Assembly (NCBI RefSeq): GCF_020166105.1
Contig: NZ_JAIUJY010000001.1
Location: 372,001 to 436,000, forward strand
From: Blastococcus sp. LR1
GTDB taxonomy: Bacteria; Actinomycetota; Actinomycetes; Mycobacteriales; Geodermatophilaceae
Length of the DNA stretch: 64,000 bases
Direction: 5' to 3'
The translations under genes were made by a program, and so were the position numbers. Every line of letters starts with the position of its first letter. The stretch's first letter is position 1. The notes beneath the pieces were generated by a model. That model searched no databases. It saw only the letters and a list, made by a program, of their open reading frames with translations, and was not told the origin of the DNA. This document shows, one piece after another, positions 26,418 to 34,210 of the stretch.

Positions 26418-27116
26418 CTAGTCCGCCAGCTGCTCGAGCAGCACCCGCGGCGCCTCGACCAGCGACGGGCCGTACCAGGTGAGGTGCCGTCCGCTGACGA
26501 ACGCCGGCCGAGCCTGCGGCCACGCCTCGGGGCCGTCGTCCGGGGTGAACGCGTAGGGCTCGTCGGGGAAGACGACCAGTTCTGCCGGCACGACCCCCGG
26601 CTGGTCGCGCTCCAGCTTCGGGTACCGGTCGGTGTGACCGGCGAAGACGTTGCGGACCCCGAGCCGGCCCAGCAGGTCACCGGCGAAGGTGTCCCGCCCC
26701 AGCACCATCCACGGCTTGCGCCAGATGGGGACGACGGCGTCGACGCCGGGCACCGTGGGCGGGTCGGCCCACACCTCCCGGGCCTCGACCAGCCACGCCG
26801 GGTCGGGCCGGTCGAGCACGGCGCACAGGCGGGTGAGCGAGTCCAGCGCCTGGTCCACCGTCGCCGGCGCGGTGACCCAGACGTCGACGCCCGCGGCCCG
26901 CAGCGCGGCGACGTCCTCCTCGCGGTTCTCCTCGGCGTTGGCGATCACGAGGTCCGGCGCGAGCTCGAGCACCCGGGCGACGTCGGGCCACTTGGTGCCG
27001 CCCACTCGCGGCACGTCCAGGCCGACCGGATGGGTGCACCAGTCGGTGGCCCCGGCGAGCAGGCCCGGATCGGTGGCGGCGATCGCCTCGGTCAGGGACG
27101 GCACGAGCGAGACCAC
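26418..27116 (-). CDS. BtuF/helical-backbone metal receptor-like protein, no signal peptide
   Basis: Periplasmic-binding-protein fold of the cobalamin/siderophore class (PF01497), 232 residues. It starts with the family strand VVSLVPSLTEAIAA and has GATDWCTHP, VGGTKWPDVARVLELAPDLV and RYPKLERD. No signal peptide or lipobox is encoded: GTG at 27116 opens directly at the first strand and no in-frame start exists between it and the preceding stop at 27166. No ribosome-binding site is visible. It is therefore likely cytosolic and may be translated by coupling to the upstream F420 reductase gene. No transporter genes are adjacent. Confidence 0.8.
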   Translation of the reverse strand: MVSLVPSLTEAIAATDPGLLAGATDWCTHPVGLDVPRVGGTKWPDVARVLELAPDLVIANAEENREEDVAALRAAGVDVWVTAPATVDQALDSLTRLCAVLDRPDPAWLVEAREVWADPPTVPGVDAVVPIWRKPWMVLGRDTFAGDLLGRLGVRNVFAGHTDRYPKLERDQPGVVPAELVVFPDEPYAFTPDDGPEAWPQARPAFVSGRHLTWYGPSLVEAPRVLLEQLAD

Positions 27117-27165
27117 GCGCCGCGGGGCCGGGCCATCGTGGACCCGGCCCTCGTCGTCGGCCGGG

Positions 27166-27861
27166 CTAGACGTCGGTGATCCGGACGCCGGCGTGCACCT
27201 TGTAGCGCCGGTTGACCGACACCAGGTTGATCGTCAGCGCCTCGACCTGGCGGGCGTTGCGCAGGCGGCCGGCGTAGATGCCGCGCATCCCGGGGAGCCG
27301 CCCGGCCAGCGCCTGGACGACGTCCATCGACGCGCGGTCGTCACCGACGACCATGACGTCGCCGTCGAGGGTGGGCTGCGACAGGTCCTCGAGCAGCTTC
27401 GCCGAGAGGTGGTGGAAGGCGCCGACCACGTGCGAGTCGGGCAGCAGCGCCGCGGCCTGCTGCGCGACGCTGCCCTCCTCGACGTCCAGCACGAAGGCAC
27501 CGAGCTCGTCGAAGCCCATGGGGACGACGCAGTCGACGACGATCTTCCCGGCCAGCGGGGTGGCCAGCTCGGCGAGCGTCGCGGCGTGCCCGGCGAACGG
27601 GACGGCGACGATGACCAGGTCCGCGGCACCGGCCACGTCCACGTTCGACCCGCCGGTCACCGAGACCTCGACGTCGCCGGCGACGGTGGCGGCACGCGTG
27701 GCCACCTCGGCCGCGACCTCGCCGGCGCGCTCGGCGTCGCGGGAGCCCAGCAGCACCCGCTGGCCCTGCGCGGCCAGCCGTACGGCGAGCCCGCGCCCCT
27801 GCGGCCCGGTGCCACCCAGCACCCCGACGACCAGTTCCTCGACTGCGCGACCGTCCGTCAC
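27166..27861 (-). CDS. NADPH-dependent F420 reductase
   Basis: Fno/NpdG-type oxidoreductase that exchanges hydride between NADPH and coenzyme F420. The 231-residue protein has the Rossmann motif GVLGGTGPQGRGLA near the N-terminus, LLGSRDAERAG (NADPH 2'-phosphate contact region), LVIVAVPFAGH and PMGFDELGAF. This supplies reduced F420 for enzymes such as the LLM oxidoreductase at 2268. Start GTG at 27861, with GGAAGGG six bases upstream; GTG at 27867 is an alternative. The BtuF-like gene follows 49 bases downstream. Confidence 0.92.
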   Translation of the reverse strand: MTDGRAVEELVVGVLGGTGPQGRGLAVRLAAQGQRVLLGSRDAERAGEVAAEVATRAATVAGDVEVSVTGGSNVDVAGAADLVIVAVPFAGHAATLAELATPLAGKIVVDCVVPMGFDELGAFVLDVEEGSVAQQAAALLPDSHVVGAFHHLSAKLLEDLSQPTLDGDVMVVGDDRASMDVVQALAGRLPGMRGIYAGRLRNARQVEALTINLVSVNRRYKVHAGVRITDV

Positions 27862-27934
27862 GTCCACCCCTTCCGCGGCACCGGACGACCCGGACGCCTC
27901 GGTCCGATCATGCCCCGCCGCGTGCGACGCAGCG

Positions 27935-28117
27935 TCAGTCGCCCTTCCAGGCGCGGTCCTCCGCGTCGAGCTCCTCGTTGCGCTCGGCCATGGCCTGCAG
28001 CGAGTGCTCGGCCTCCTCGCGGGTGTCGTACGGCCCGAGGCGGTGCTTGTCGGCACAGCCCTCGCGCGGTTCCACGGTGTGGTGCTTCAGGCAGAAGTAC
28101 CAGGGTCCCCCGGCCAT
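27935..28117 (-). CDS. Conserved 60-residue actinobacterial protein
   Basis: Small protein of unknown function, MAGGPWYFCLKHHTVEPREG at the N-terminus, followed by CADKHRLGPYDTREEAEHSL. A strong site AAGGAGG precedes the ATG at 28117, which supports translation. Near-identical short proteins with a Trp-Tyr-Phe-Cys-Leu-Lys-His start and the LGPYxTREEA signature are common in actinobacteria (from memory). The Cys...His...Cys spacing could bind a metal, but only three candidate ligands are obvious. It is divergent from the diguanylate cyclase gene. Confidence 0.82.
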   Translation of the reverse strand: MAGGPWYFCLKHHTVEPREGCADKHRLGPYDTREEAEHSLQAMAERNEELDAEDRAWKGD

Positions 28118-28237
28118 GCTGCGCCTCCTTCGGTCGGTCGTCGTCCCCAGCCTTCCACCCGGGGACCCCCGCCGCCCGGCATGGTTCCCGCGCGCAAGAC
28201 GCTCCCGCACAGCCGGATCGTGCGACATCATCCGGCG

Positions 28238-29362
28238 GTGACCAGCGAGGACGTTCCCCGGGACGCACCAGCCGCCGCGGACCCCACCGAGCTGGCACAG
28301 CTGGAGCTGCCCGAGGGCCGTCTCGCCGCGCGGACCATGGCCGCGCTGCTGGTCGTCGGCGGCCTCATGGGCTCGGCCAACCTCTTCGTCGACGGCGTGC
28401 TCATCGCGGGCGCCGCCCGCTGGGCGTACGGGGCCACGATGGTCGCCCTGCTGGTGCTGGGCGTCGTCTTCGCCGTCCTCGGTCGGGTCGGCCCGCAGCA
28501 CACGTTCGCCCTGGTGCTGGTGGGCGACCTCGTCTACCTGGTCGTCGTCCTGTGCATCGAGGACCGGTTGTCCTACGCCACCCCGCTCATGCTGCTCTTC
28601 CCCGCACTGGTGGCGGGCTGGTTCCTCGAGCTCCGGCAGATGTGCGTGCACATGGTCGTCATCGCCGCGGTGTGCCTGGGGGCGCTGTGGCCGAGCTACG
28701 ACAGCGGCGTCGGGCTGGGTGTGCAGGTCGTCGTCAGCGCCCTCACCCTGAACTTCGCCTCGCTGACCGTCTTCCTGCTGCGCTGGCGCGTCCAGCGATT
28801 GCTGGAGGCCACCGAGCGGCTCACCCGGCTGGACCCCCTGACGGGGCTGTTCAACCGCCGGTACCTGGTGGAGCAGGCGCCGCGGATCTGGCGCCAGGCC
28901 CGCCGCGACGGCACCCGGGTCGCGGCCATGGTCCTCGACCTCGACCACTTCAAGCGGCTCAACGACCAGTTCGGGCACGCGGCGGGCGACCAGGTCCTCG
29001 GTTCGGTCGCCCGGTCCCTGCAGGCCACCGTCCGGCCGGCCGACGTGCTGGCCCGCACCGGCGGCGAGGAGCTGGTCGTGCTCGGGCTGGTCGCCGACGC
29101 CGCGGAGGCACGGCAGCTGGCCGAGCGCCTGCGTCGGGCCGTCGCCGCCGGGCGGACCGCGGACGACCACGGGGTGACGGCGTCCATCGGGCTGGCGGTG
29201 ACCCGGCCCGAGGACGGCGAGGACGCCGTCGCGGCGCTCTGGCGCCTGGTCGACCTGGCCGACGCGGCGATGTACGAGGCCAAGCGCCGCGGCCGCGACC
29301 GGGTGGCCACGGCCGCCACTCCGCGGACCCGCGCCCCGCGGACGGAGGAGACTTCCGCCTGA
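28238..29362 (+). CDS. Membrane diguanylate cyclase
   Basis: Predicted to synthesise cyclic di-GMP from two GTP. The 374-residue protein has six membrane spans (about residues 30-195) and a C-terminal GGDEF domain with DPLTGLFNRRYL, LDLDHFKRLNDQFGHAAGD and the active-site variant GGEEL. RPAD, five residues before GGEEL, is an intact RxxD inhibitory site, unlike in the GGDEF-EAL protein at the left edge. There is no EAL domain. Start GTG at 28238 is chosen because upstream sequence is Arg/His-rich and lacks hydrophobic pattern; ATG at 28182 is an alternative. Confidence 0.9.
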   Translation: MTSEDVPRDAPAAADPTELAQLELPEGRLAARTMAALLVVGGLMGSANLFVDGVLIAGAARWAYGATMVALLVLGVVFAVLGRVGPQHTFALVLVGDLVYLVVVLCIEDRLSYATPLMLLFPALVAGWFLELRQMCVHMVVIAAVCLGALWPSYDSGVGLGVQVVVSALTLNFASLTVFLLRWRVQRLLEATERLTRLDPLTGLFNRRYLVEQAPRIWRQARRDGTRVAAMVLDLDHFKRLNDQFGHAAGDQVLGSVARSLQATVRPADVLARTGGEELVVLGLVADAAEARQLAERLRRAVAAGRTADDHGVTASIGLAVTRPEDGEDAVAALWRLVDLADAAMYEAKRRGRDRVATAATPRTRAPRTEETSA

Positions 29363-29437
29363 CGCGGCTCCCCGGTCGGGGGACCGGATCGGCGCTCTCG
29401 ACCGGTGGACTCGCCGGTTCTCTGTTTTTCTTGAGTC

Positions 29438-30733
29438 ATGTCGCTCGTCCCGCCGGACCCGCTGCGAACGGTGCCCCTGCCGCTCCGCGAGCAGGCAGCC
29501 GTGCGCGACCAGTGGCTCACGCAGCGACTGCTGGACGTGCTGCCCGGCCTGATGGACCGCGCGGAGATCGACCTGTGGATCGTGGTCGGCCGCGAGTGCA
29601 ACGAGGACCCGGTGCTGTCCACGCTGCTCCCGGCGACCTGGCTGTCGGCACGCCGGCGGACGATCCTCGTCCTGCACCGCAGCGACGACGGCGTCACCGC
29701 CGCGGCGGTCTCGCGCTACCCGGTGGGCCAGTTCCTCCCCGCCTGGACGCCGGGCAGCGCCGGCGACCCGGACGCCCAGTGGGCCGAGGTGCGCCGGTTC
29801 GTGGAGCAGGCCGATCCCCGGCGCATCGGCATCGACGTCTCCGAGCGCTTCGCCCAGGCCGACGGGCTCTCGCACACCGAGCACCGGCTGCTCACCGAGG
29901 CGCTGGGACCCTGGGCGGACCGGGTGGTGCCGGCCGAACGGCTCGTCGTCGGCTGGCTGGAGACCCGGCTGCCGGAGGAGATCGCGGTCCTGCACGCGCT
30001 CAACGGGCTGGTGCACGACGTCGTCGACGAGGCCTTCTCCCCCGCCGTGGTCACGGTCGGCGAGACGACGGCGCTCGACGTCGCCTGGTGGATCCGCCAG
30101 CGACTGCACGACCTCGGCGTGGAGCCGTGGTTCCAGCCGTCGGTGCTGCTGCAGCGGCCAGGGGTGCCGCTGGCCGGCGCACAGGGCGCCCTGCTGCCGG
30201 CGGTCCCCCTCGACGCCGTCGTCGAGCCGGGCGACCTGCTGCACTGCGACGTGGGGCTCAGCTCCTTGGGCCTGCGCACCGACAACCAGCGCAACGCTTA
30301 CGTGCTGCGCCCTGGGGAGACGGCGGCACCCGAGGGGCTGCGGAACGCCATGCGCGCCGCGAACCGGCTGCAGGACCTGACCGTCGAGGCGCTGGTGCCT
30401 GGCCGCACCGGCAACGAGGTGCTGGCGGCGGCCCGCGCGGCAGCGGCCGCCGAGGGCATCGACGGCGACGTCTACTCCCACCCCGTCGGGTATCACGGGC
30501 ATGGCGCCGGGCCGGCCATCGGGCAGTGGGACGAGCAGTCCCACGTGCCCGGCGCCGGTGACTACCCGGTGCACCCCGACACCGTCTACGCCCTGGAACT
30601 GGCCGTGCGCCGACCGGTGCCCGAGTGGGGCGGTCAGTGCGTGCGGCTCGGGCTGGAGGAGGGCATCGCGCTGACCGGGAACGGCGTGGAGTTCCTCTCC
30701 GGCCGCCAGACGGAGTTCGTCCTCATCGGCTGA
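29438..30733 (+). CDS. M24-family metallopeptidase
   Basis: Creatinase/prolidase-like peptidase of 431 residues that probably cleaves Xaa-Pro or related dipeptides. The pita-bread domain has all five metal ligands in order: Asp in LHCDVGLSS, Asp in RTDNQRNAYV, His in GYHGHGAGP, Glu in ALELAVRR and Glu in RLGLEEGIALTG. The N-terminal half contains a creatinase-like domain starting with MDRAEIDLWIVVGRECNEDP. The ATG at 29438 is clear. It stands alone between the diguanylate cyclase gene and the convergent ChaB gene, so the physiological substrate is unknown. Confidence 0.92.
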   Translation: MSLVPPDPLRTVPLPLREQAAVRDQWLTQRLLDVLPGLMDRAEIDLWIVVGRECNEDPVLSTLLPATWLSARRRTILVLHRSDDGVTAAAVSRYPVGQFLPAWTPGSAGDPDAQWAEVRRFVEQADPRRIGIDVSERFAQADGLSHTEHRLLTEALGPWADRVVPAERLVVGWLETRLPEEIAVLHALNGLVHDVVDEAFSPAVVTVGETTALDVAWWIRQRLHDLGVEPWFQPSVLLQRPGVPLAGAQGALLPAVPLDAVVEPGDLLHCDVGLSSLGLRTDNQRNAYVLRPGETAAPEGLRNAMRAANRLQDLTVEALVPGRTGNEVLAAARAAAAAEGIDGDVYSHPVGYHGHGAGPAIGQWDEQSHVPGAGDYPVHPDTVYALELAVRRPVPEWGGQCVRLGLEEGIALTGNGVEFLSGRQTEFVLIG

Positions 30734-30754
30734 GGTCGCCGTCCCCGGTCGCGG

Positions 30755-31183
30755 CTACTTCTTCCGCGCGGCAGCGGTCTTCTTGTCGCTGGCCTTCTTG
30801 ATGGCCTCGACGAGTTCCTTCTTCTTCATCGTCGACCGGCCCGAGACGTCGAGCTTCTTGGCCAGCTTCAACAGGTGGTCCTTGGTGGCGTTGGCGTCCA
30901 CGCCGCCCATGGTCTGCCTGCCGGTGCCGCGACCGCCCTTGGCCTGCTCGTCGGAGGGCCCCTTCTTGCCGCCCTCCTTCTTCTCCCAGTGGTCGCCCAC
31001 CTTCTCGAAGGAGTGCTTGACCGCGGCCCAGGCGGTCCGGTTGGCGCGCTCCTCGTCGTCGTACTCGTCGACCGCTGAGTCGTAGGCCTTGGTGAACGTG
31101 CGCTGGGCCTTCTTCTCCGACCGGCGCAGCGTGCTGGGCAGCTCCGACTGCTTCGCGTCGCCCTTCTTCGTGGTCTTCGGCAT
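30755..31183 (-). CDS. ChaB protein with C-terminal Rho-N/SAP-like motif
   Basis: 142-residue, highly charged protein. Residues 10-70 form a ChaB domain (LPSTLRRSEKKAQRTFTKAY, then ANRTAWAAVKHSFEKVGDHW). The last 45 residues, DHLLKLAKKLDVSGRSTMKK then KELVEAIKKAS, match the helix-extended-helix of Rho-N/SAP-type nucleic-acid-binding motifs. This two-part layout is common in actinobacteria, often in stress-induced genes, but no biochemical activity is established. ATG at 31183. It converges on the M24 peptidase gene with 21 bases between stops. Confidence 0.88.
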   Translation of the reverse strand: MPKTTKKGDAKQSELPSTLRRSEKKAQRTFTKAYDSAVDEYDDEERANRTAWAAVKHSFEKVGDHWEKKEGGKKGPSDEQAKGGRGTGRQTMGGVDANATKDHLLKLAKKLDVSGRSTMKKKELVEAIKKASDKKTAAARKK

Positions 31184-31279
31184 CGCCGTCTCCCTTCAGT
31201 CGAGGACGGTGCTACCCAGCGCGGCGCGGATGATCACATCGTGCGGGCCCGTCACCCGTCCGACCGATAGGTTCCGCCG

Positions 31280-31843
31280 GTGGACACGAACGCCTTCTGG
31301 GCCCTGGTCGAGGACACCCGCGCCGAGGCCCGCGAGGCAGCTCCGGACTCCGTGGTCGAGCAGCACGTGGAGACCCTCACCGATGCCCTGGAGGAGCTCT
31401 CCGACGACGACGTCCGGGGCTTCTACCGCCAGCTGATGGCCGTCCGTGCGCGGGCCAACAGCTGGGACCTCTGGGCCGCTGCCCACCTGGCCCTCGGCGG
31501 CGCGAGCGACGACAGCTTCCTGGACTTCCGCAACTGGCTGATCAGCCTGGGTCGCGAGACCTTCGAGCGGGTGCTCGCCGACCCCGACGCCGTCGCCGAC
31601 CTCGAGTGGGACGACGACGAGGAGGACTTCGCGGCCGCCGAAGCGTGGGCGTACGCCCCGCTCGAGGTCCTGGAGGAGCGCGGCTTCGACGATGCCGAGA
31701 TGGATCCCGAGGCCGACGAGGTCGACGACCAGTTCGGCGATCCCACCGGCGAGCCGTTCCCGGAGGACGACGACGAGTGGTTCGCCCGCCGGTTCCCGCG
31801 CCTCTGGGCCCGGTACGGCAGCGACCAGTACGGCAGCGACTAG
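31280..31843 (+). CDS. DUF4240 protein
   Basis: 187-residue acidic protein of unknown function from GTG at 31280. The start VDTNAFWALVEDTRAEA and the middle DFRNWLISLGRETFERVLAD are the recognisable DUF4240 elements. The C-terminus is strongly acidic (WDDDEEDFAAAEAW; EADEVDDQFGDPTGEPFPED) and ends in a short RYGSDQYGSD duplication. The last four bases overlap the convergent thioesterase gene. Confidence 0.85.
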   Translation: MDTNAFWALVEDTRAEAREAAPDSVVEQHVETLTDALEELSDDDVRGFYRQLMAVRARANSWDLWAAAHLALGGASDDSFLDFRNWLISLGRETFERVLADPDAVADLEWDDDEEDFAAAEAWAYAPLEVLEERGFDDAEMDPEADEVDDQFGDPTGEPFPEDDDEWFARRFPRLWARYGSDQYGSD

Positions 31844-32223
31844 TCCGCCAAGGACGCGCTCCAGTGGGCGCGTTCCTCATCGGTCAGGGGACGGCTGGTG
31901 TTGGTCTCGTAGTCGAAGACCACGAGGACGACGTCCGCCCGGAGGGCGACCTCGTCGTCCTGCACGAGCTCCTGCCGCACGGTGACCGACTTGGTGCCCA
32001 GCCGGGTCACCCAGCTGGTCACGGTGAGCGGCTCGTTGACGCGGTAGTAGAGCTGCCGGAGGTAGTCGACCTCCAGGCGGGCGAGGATCAGCCCCCCGCC
32101 CGGCCGGCCGTCGGTCATGGCCAGCCGGGCGTCCTCGAACAGGGCCAGCGCCCGCGCGTGGTTGACGTGCCCGAGCATGTCGGGGTCGGACCAGCGCAGC
32201 TGGACCCGGTGCTCGTGCCGCAC
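31840..32223 (-). CDS. Acyl-CoA thioesterase, 4HBT family
   Basis: Hot-dog fold thioesterase of 127 residues. The family active-site segment RWSDPDMLGHVNHARALALF is complete: Asp in DxxGHVNH is the catalytic acid of the 4-hydroxybenzoyl-CoA thioesterase group. It would hydrolyse an acyl-CoA; chain length is unknown. GTG at 32223 lies one base after the stop of the upstream 76-residue gene, giving a tight operon DUF2795, small acidic protein, thioesterase. Its 3' end overlaps the convergent DUF4240 gene by four bases. Confidence 0.88.
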   Translation of the reverse strand: MRHEHRVQLRWSDPDMLGHVNHARALALFEDARLAMTDGRPGGGLILARLEVDYLRQLYYRVNEPLTVTSWVTRLGTKSVTVRQELVQDDEVALRADVVLVVFDYETNTSRPLTDEERAHWSASLAD

Positions 32224-32224
32224 G

Positions 32225-32455
32225 TCAGGGCAGGTCGGCGGTCTCGGCCGACTGCCGGTGCCCGCCCTGGGCGTCGTCGGGATCGGCGTGGACCGTCCGC
32301 TCCTCGGACTCGGCCAGGATGATCTCGGCCGCGACCTCCTCCATGCCGCTGCCCTGCATCTGCGACTCCTCGGGGAGCAGCTGGGAGCGCGTCTCGATGT
32401 TCTCCTCGGTGACGTTGTCCAACGCCTCGGGGCTGGGCTTCTTCTGGGTGGTCAC
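32225..32455 (-). CDS. Small acidic hypothetical protein
   Basis: 76 residues, not recognised. The sequence is hydrophilic and acidic (ENIETRSQLLPEESQMQGSG, MEEVAAEIILAESEERTVHA), with no membrane span or Cys, so probably disordered or a small helical protein. GTG at 32455 lies one base after the DUF2795 stop, and the thioesterase follows one base after its own stop, which supports translation. Function unknown. Confidence 0.65.
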   Translation of the reverse strand: MTTQKKPSPEALDNVTEENIETRSQLLPEESQMQGSGMEEVAAEIILAESEERTVHADPDDAQGGHRQSAETADLP

Positions 32456-32456
32456 C

Positions 32457-32714
32457 TCAGAACCGCTGCTGCTCGGTGCCCAGGCCCAGGGCCTGCGCCA
32501 CCTCCTGCACGTTCTCGAACTGCTGGCCGGCGGGCAGGCGCTGGAGGTCGGAGAGGACCCGGTCGGCCGGGGTGCCCTCCTGGGCCTTGGCGATCAGCTG
32601 GTCGCGGTCGGCCGGCCACACCTCCTTACCCAGGGCCTCGGCGATCGCGGCGCGACGCTCGATGTCGGCCTGGTCGGTGCCGGGGCTGGTGGCGGGCTGG
32701 TGCGGGTCGGTCAC
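32457..32714 (-). CDS. DUF2795 protein
   Basis: 85-residue helical protein. The core RRAAIAEALGKEVWPADRDQ followed by LIAKAQEGTPADRVLSDLQR and LPAGQQFENVQEVAQALG is the DUF2795 pattern, seen in many actinobacterial small stress-related proteins. GTG at 32714 has AAGGAG 6-11 bases upstream, the best ribosome-binding site of this three-gene unit, so it is the likely first gene. Confidence 0.85.
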   Translation of the reverse strand: MTDPHQPATSPGTDQADIERRAAIAEALGKEVWPADRDQLIAKAQEGTPADRVLSDLQRLPAGQQFENVQEVAQALGLGTEQQRF

Positions 32715-32903
32715 GTCGATCTCCTTCGTCTGCGTGCTCCGGGAACGAGCACGTCGGAATCGCCGCCTACCCGGCGGCCCCTCCCTCACACCTCCCGAGG
32801 ACCGTGACGCATCCGGCATCGGGCGGCGCGGTGTCGGATGCGCGAGAGCGGGTAGGCGGACTCCGGCCCATGTGCCGAGAGCTGGACGACCCGAGGAGGC
32901 ACC

Positions 32904-33242
32904 TTGACCGAGCGCGACGATCTGCCGCTGCCCGACTACGACCACCTACAAGTGGGCTCGCTGACCACCCGCATCCGCACGCTGGGCGCGGAGGACCTGA
33001 AGACGCTGCTGGCCTACGAGCAGTCGCACGCGAACCGCATCCAGGTCGTCGGTGCCATGCGGCACCGGCTGTCCGGTCTGGCCGAGGGCGCGCAGCCCTC
33101 CGGCGGGGACCCGGCCGCGACCGGCGCCGACGCGCCACCGGAGGCCGCCGGAGGCTCGAAGGCCTCCGAGGCGACGACGGGTCCCCCGGTCAACCCGCCG
33201 TCCCACGGCGACCCGACCAACCCGGCCCAGCCCCGCAGCTGA
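32904..33242 (+). CDS. Conserved small actinobacterial protein, TTG start
   Basis: 112 residues from TTG at 32904, supported by GAGGAGG about seven bases upstream. The first 60 residues (LPLPDYDHLQVGSLTTRIRT then LGAEDLKTLLAYEQSHANRI) are a conserved helical domain I remember from streptomycetes and relatives; function unknown. The last 45 residues are Pro/Gly/Ala-rich and probably disordered. It is divergent from the DUF2795 operon and convergent with the Tad locus across a hairpin. Confidence 0.78.
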   Translation: MTERDDLPLPDYDHLQVGSLTTRIRTLGAEDLKTLLAYEQSHANRIQVVGAMRHRLSGLAEGAQPSGGDPAATGADAPPEAAGGSKASEATTGPPVNPPSHGDPTNPAQPRS

Positions 33243-33264
33243 CCCGACCTCTGCACGGACGCGC

Positions 33265-33299
33265 TCCGCGGCCAGGAGGGAACGCCTCTTGGCCGCGGA
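33265..33299. terminator. Hairpin between small gene and Tad operon end
   Basis: TCCGCGGCCA at 33265-33274 pairs perfectly with 33290-33299, with an inner GAGG/CCTC extension. It lies between convergent genes (stops at 33242 and 33308) and can terminate the long Tad transcript. Confidence 0.7.
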
Positions 33300-33307
33300 T
33301 CGCCTCA

Positions 33308-34210
33308 TCAGGTCTTGCTGAATGCGTCGACGATGTCCAGGACCGCCGGACCGAGCAGCACGATGAACAGCGTCGGCAGGATGCAGAGGATCAGCGGGAA
33401 GATCACCTTCACCGGGATCTGCATGGCCTTCTCCTCGGCCCGCTGACGCCGCTTGAGCCGCATCACCTGCGCCTGGGTGCGCAGCACGTCGGCGATGGAG
33501 ACGCCGTAGGCATCGGCCTGCACGATGGCCGCGATGAACCGCCGCAGGTCCTGGACGCCGGTCCGTTCGGCCAGGGCAAGGTAGGCGTCCCGCCGGGGCT
33601 GGCCCACCGCGATGTCCTGCAGCGTGCGGACCAGCTCCTCGGCCAGCGGGCCGGTGCCGTTCTTGCCCGCCCGCGCCATGGCCGACTCGAACCCGAGCCC
33701 GGCCTCCACCGCGATGGTCATCTGGTCCAGCGTGTCGGCGAGCTCGAGCCCGATCGCCTCCTGGCGCTCCTGGCCGCGCGAGTACAGCAGCAGCTCCGGA
33801 ACGAAGTAGGCGATGACCGTCGCCCCGACGGCGACCAGCACGGTGAGGGCGCTGGGGTTCGAGCTCACGACGAGCGCGGACAGGCCGCCCGCGATGAGGG
33901 CGAGCACCAGCTTGGCGGCGACGAGACGGGGTACCGGCCAGGCCGCCGGGCGACCGGCGGTGCTGGCCAGCCGGTCCAGCCGGTCGGTGGTCCCCCGCGG
34001 GGTCAGGCCGTCGGTGAGGCGGCGCAGCAGACCGGGTCCGGCCGGGCCCGCGGACTGGCCCGCGCCGGTCAGCTCGATGCCGCGCAGCAGGTTGTCCCGG
34101 GTGCGTGTGGCGGACGTCGCGGGGCGGGCCAGCACCGCCCACCCGAGCAGGGGGACGGCGGCGGCCACGGCCAGGACGGCGGCGAGGACGGGGATCGGCA
34201 GCGTGGTCAT
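33308..34210 (-). CDS. tadC: Tad pilus platform protein TadC
   Basis: Inner-membrane platform protein of the Tad/Flp type IVb pilus, 300 residues, type II secretion F domain. Two N-terminal spans (VLAAVLAVAAAVPLLGWAVL; LVLALIAGGLSALVVS), the cytosolic F domain with DTLDQMTIAVEAGLGFESAM and DAYGVSIADVLRTQAQVMRL, and a C-terminal span (VIFPLILCILPTLFIVLLG) are visible. TadB and TadC pair to anchor the TadA motor. Its ATG overlaps the tadB stop (TGATG), and it is the last gene of the operon. Confidence 0.94.
   Translation of the reverse strand: MTTLPIPVLAAVLAVAAAVPLLGWAVLARPATSATRTRDNLLRGIELTGAGQSAGPAGPGLLRRLTDGLTPRGTTDRLDRLASTAGRPAAWPVPRLVAAKLVLALIAGGLSALVVSSNPSALTVLVAVGATVIAYFVPELLLYSRGQERQEAIGLELADTLDQMTIAVEAGLGFESAMARAGKNGTGPLAEELVRTLQDIAVGQPRRDAYLALAERTGVQDLRRFIAAIVQADAYGVSIADVLRTQAQVMRLKRRQRAEEKAMQIPVKVIFPLILCILPTLFIVLLGPAVLDIVDAFSKT

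Noticed and set aside
26650..30561. Open frame of 1303 codons on the plus strand
   Set aside because: It crosses the BtuF-like, F420 reductase, cyclase and peptidase genes in the wrong frame or strand and encodes low-complexity Arg/Pro/Ala sequence.
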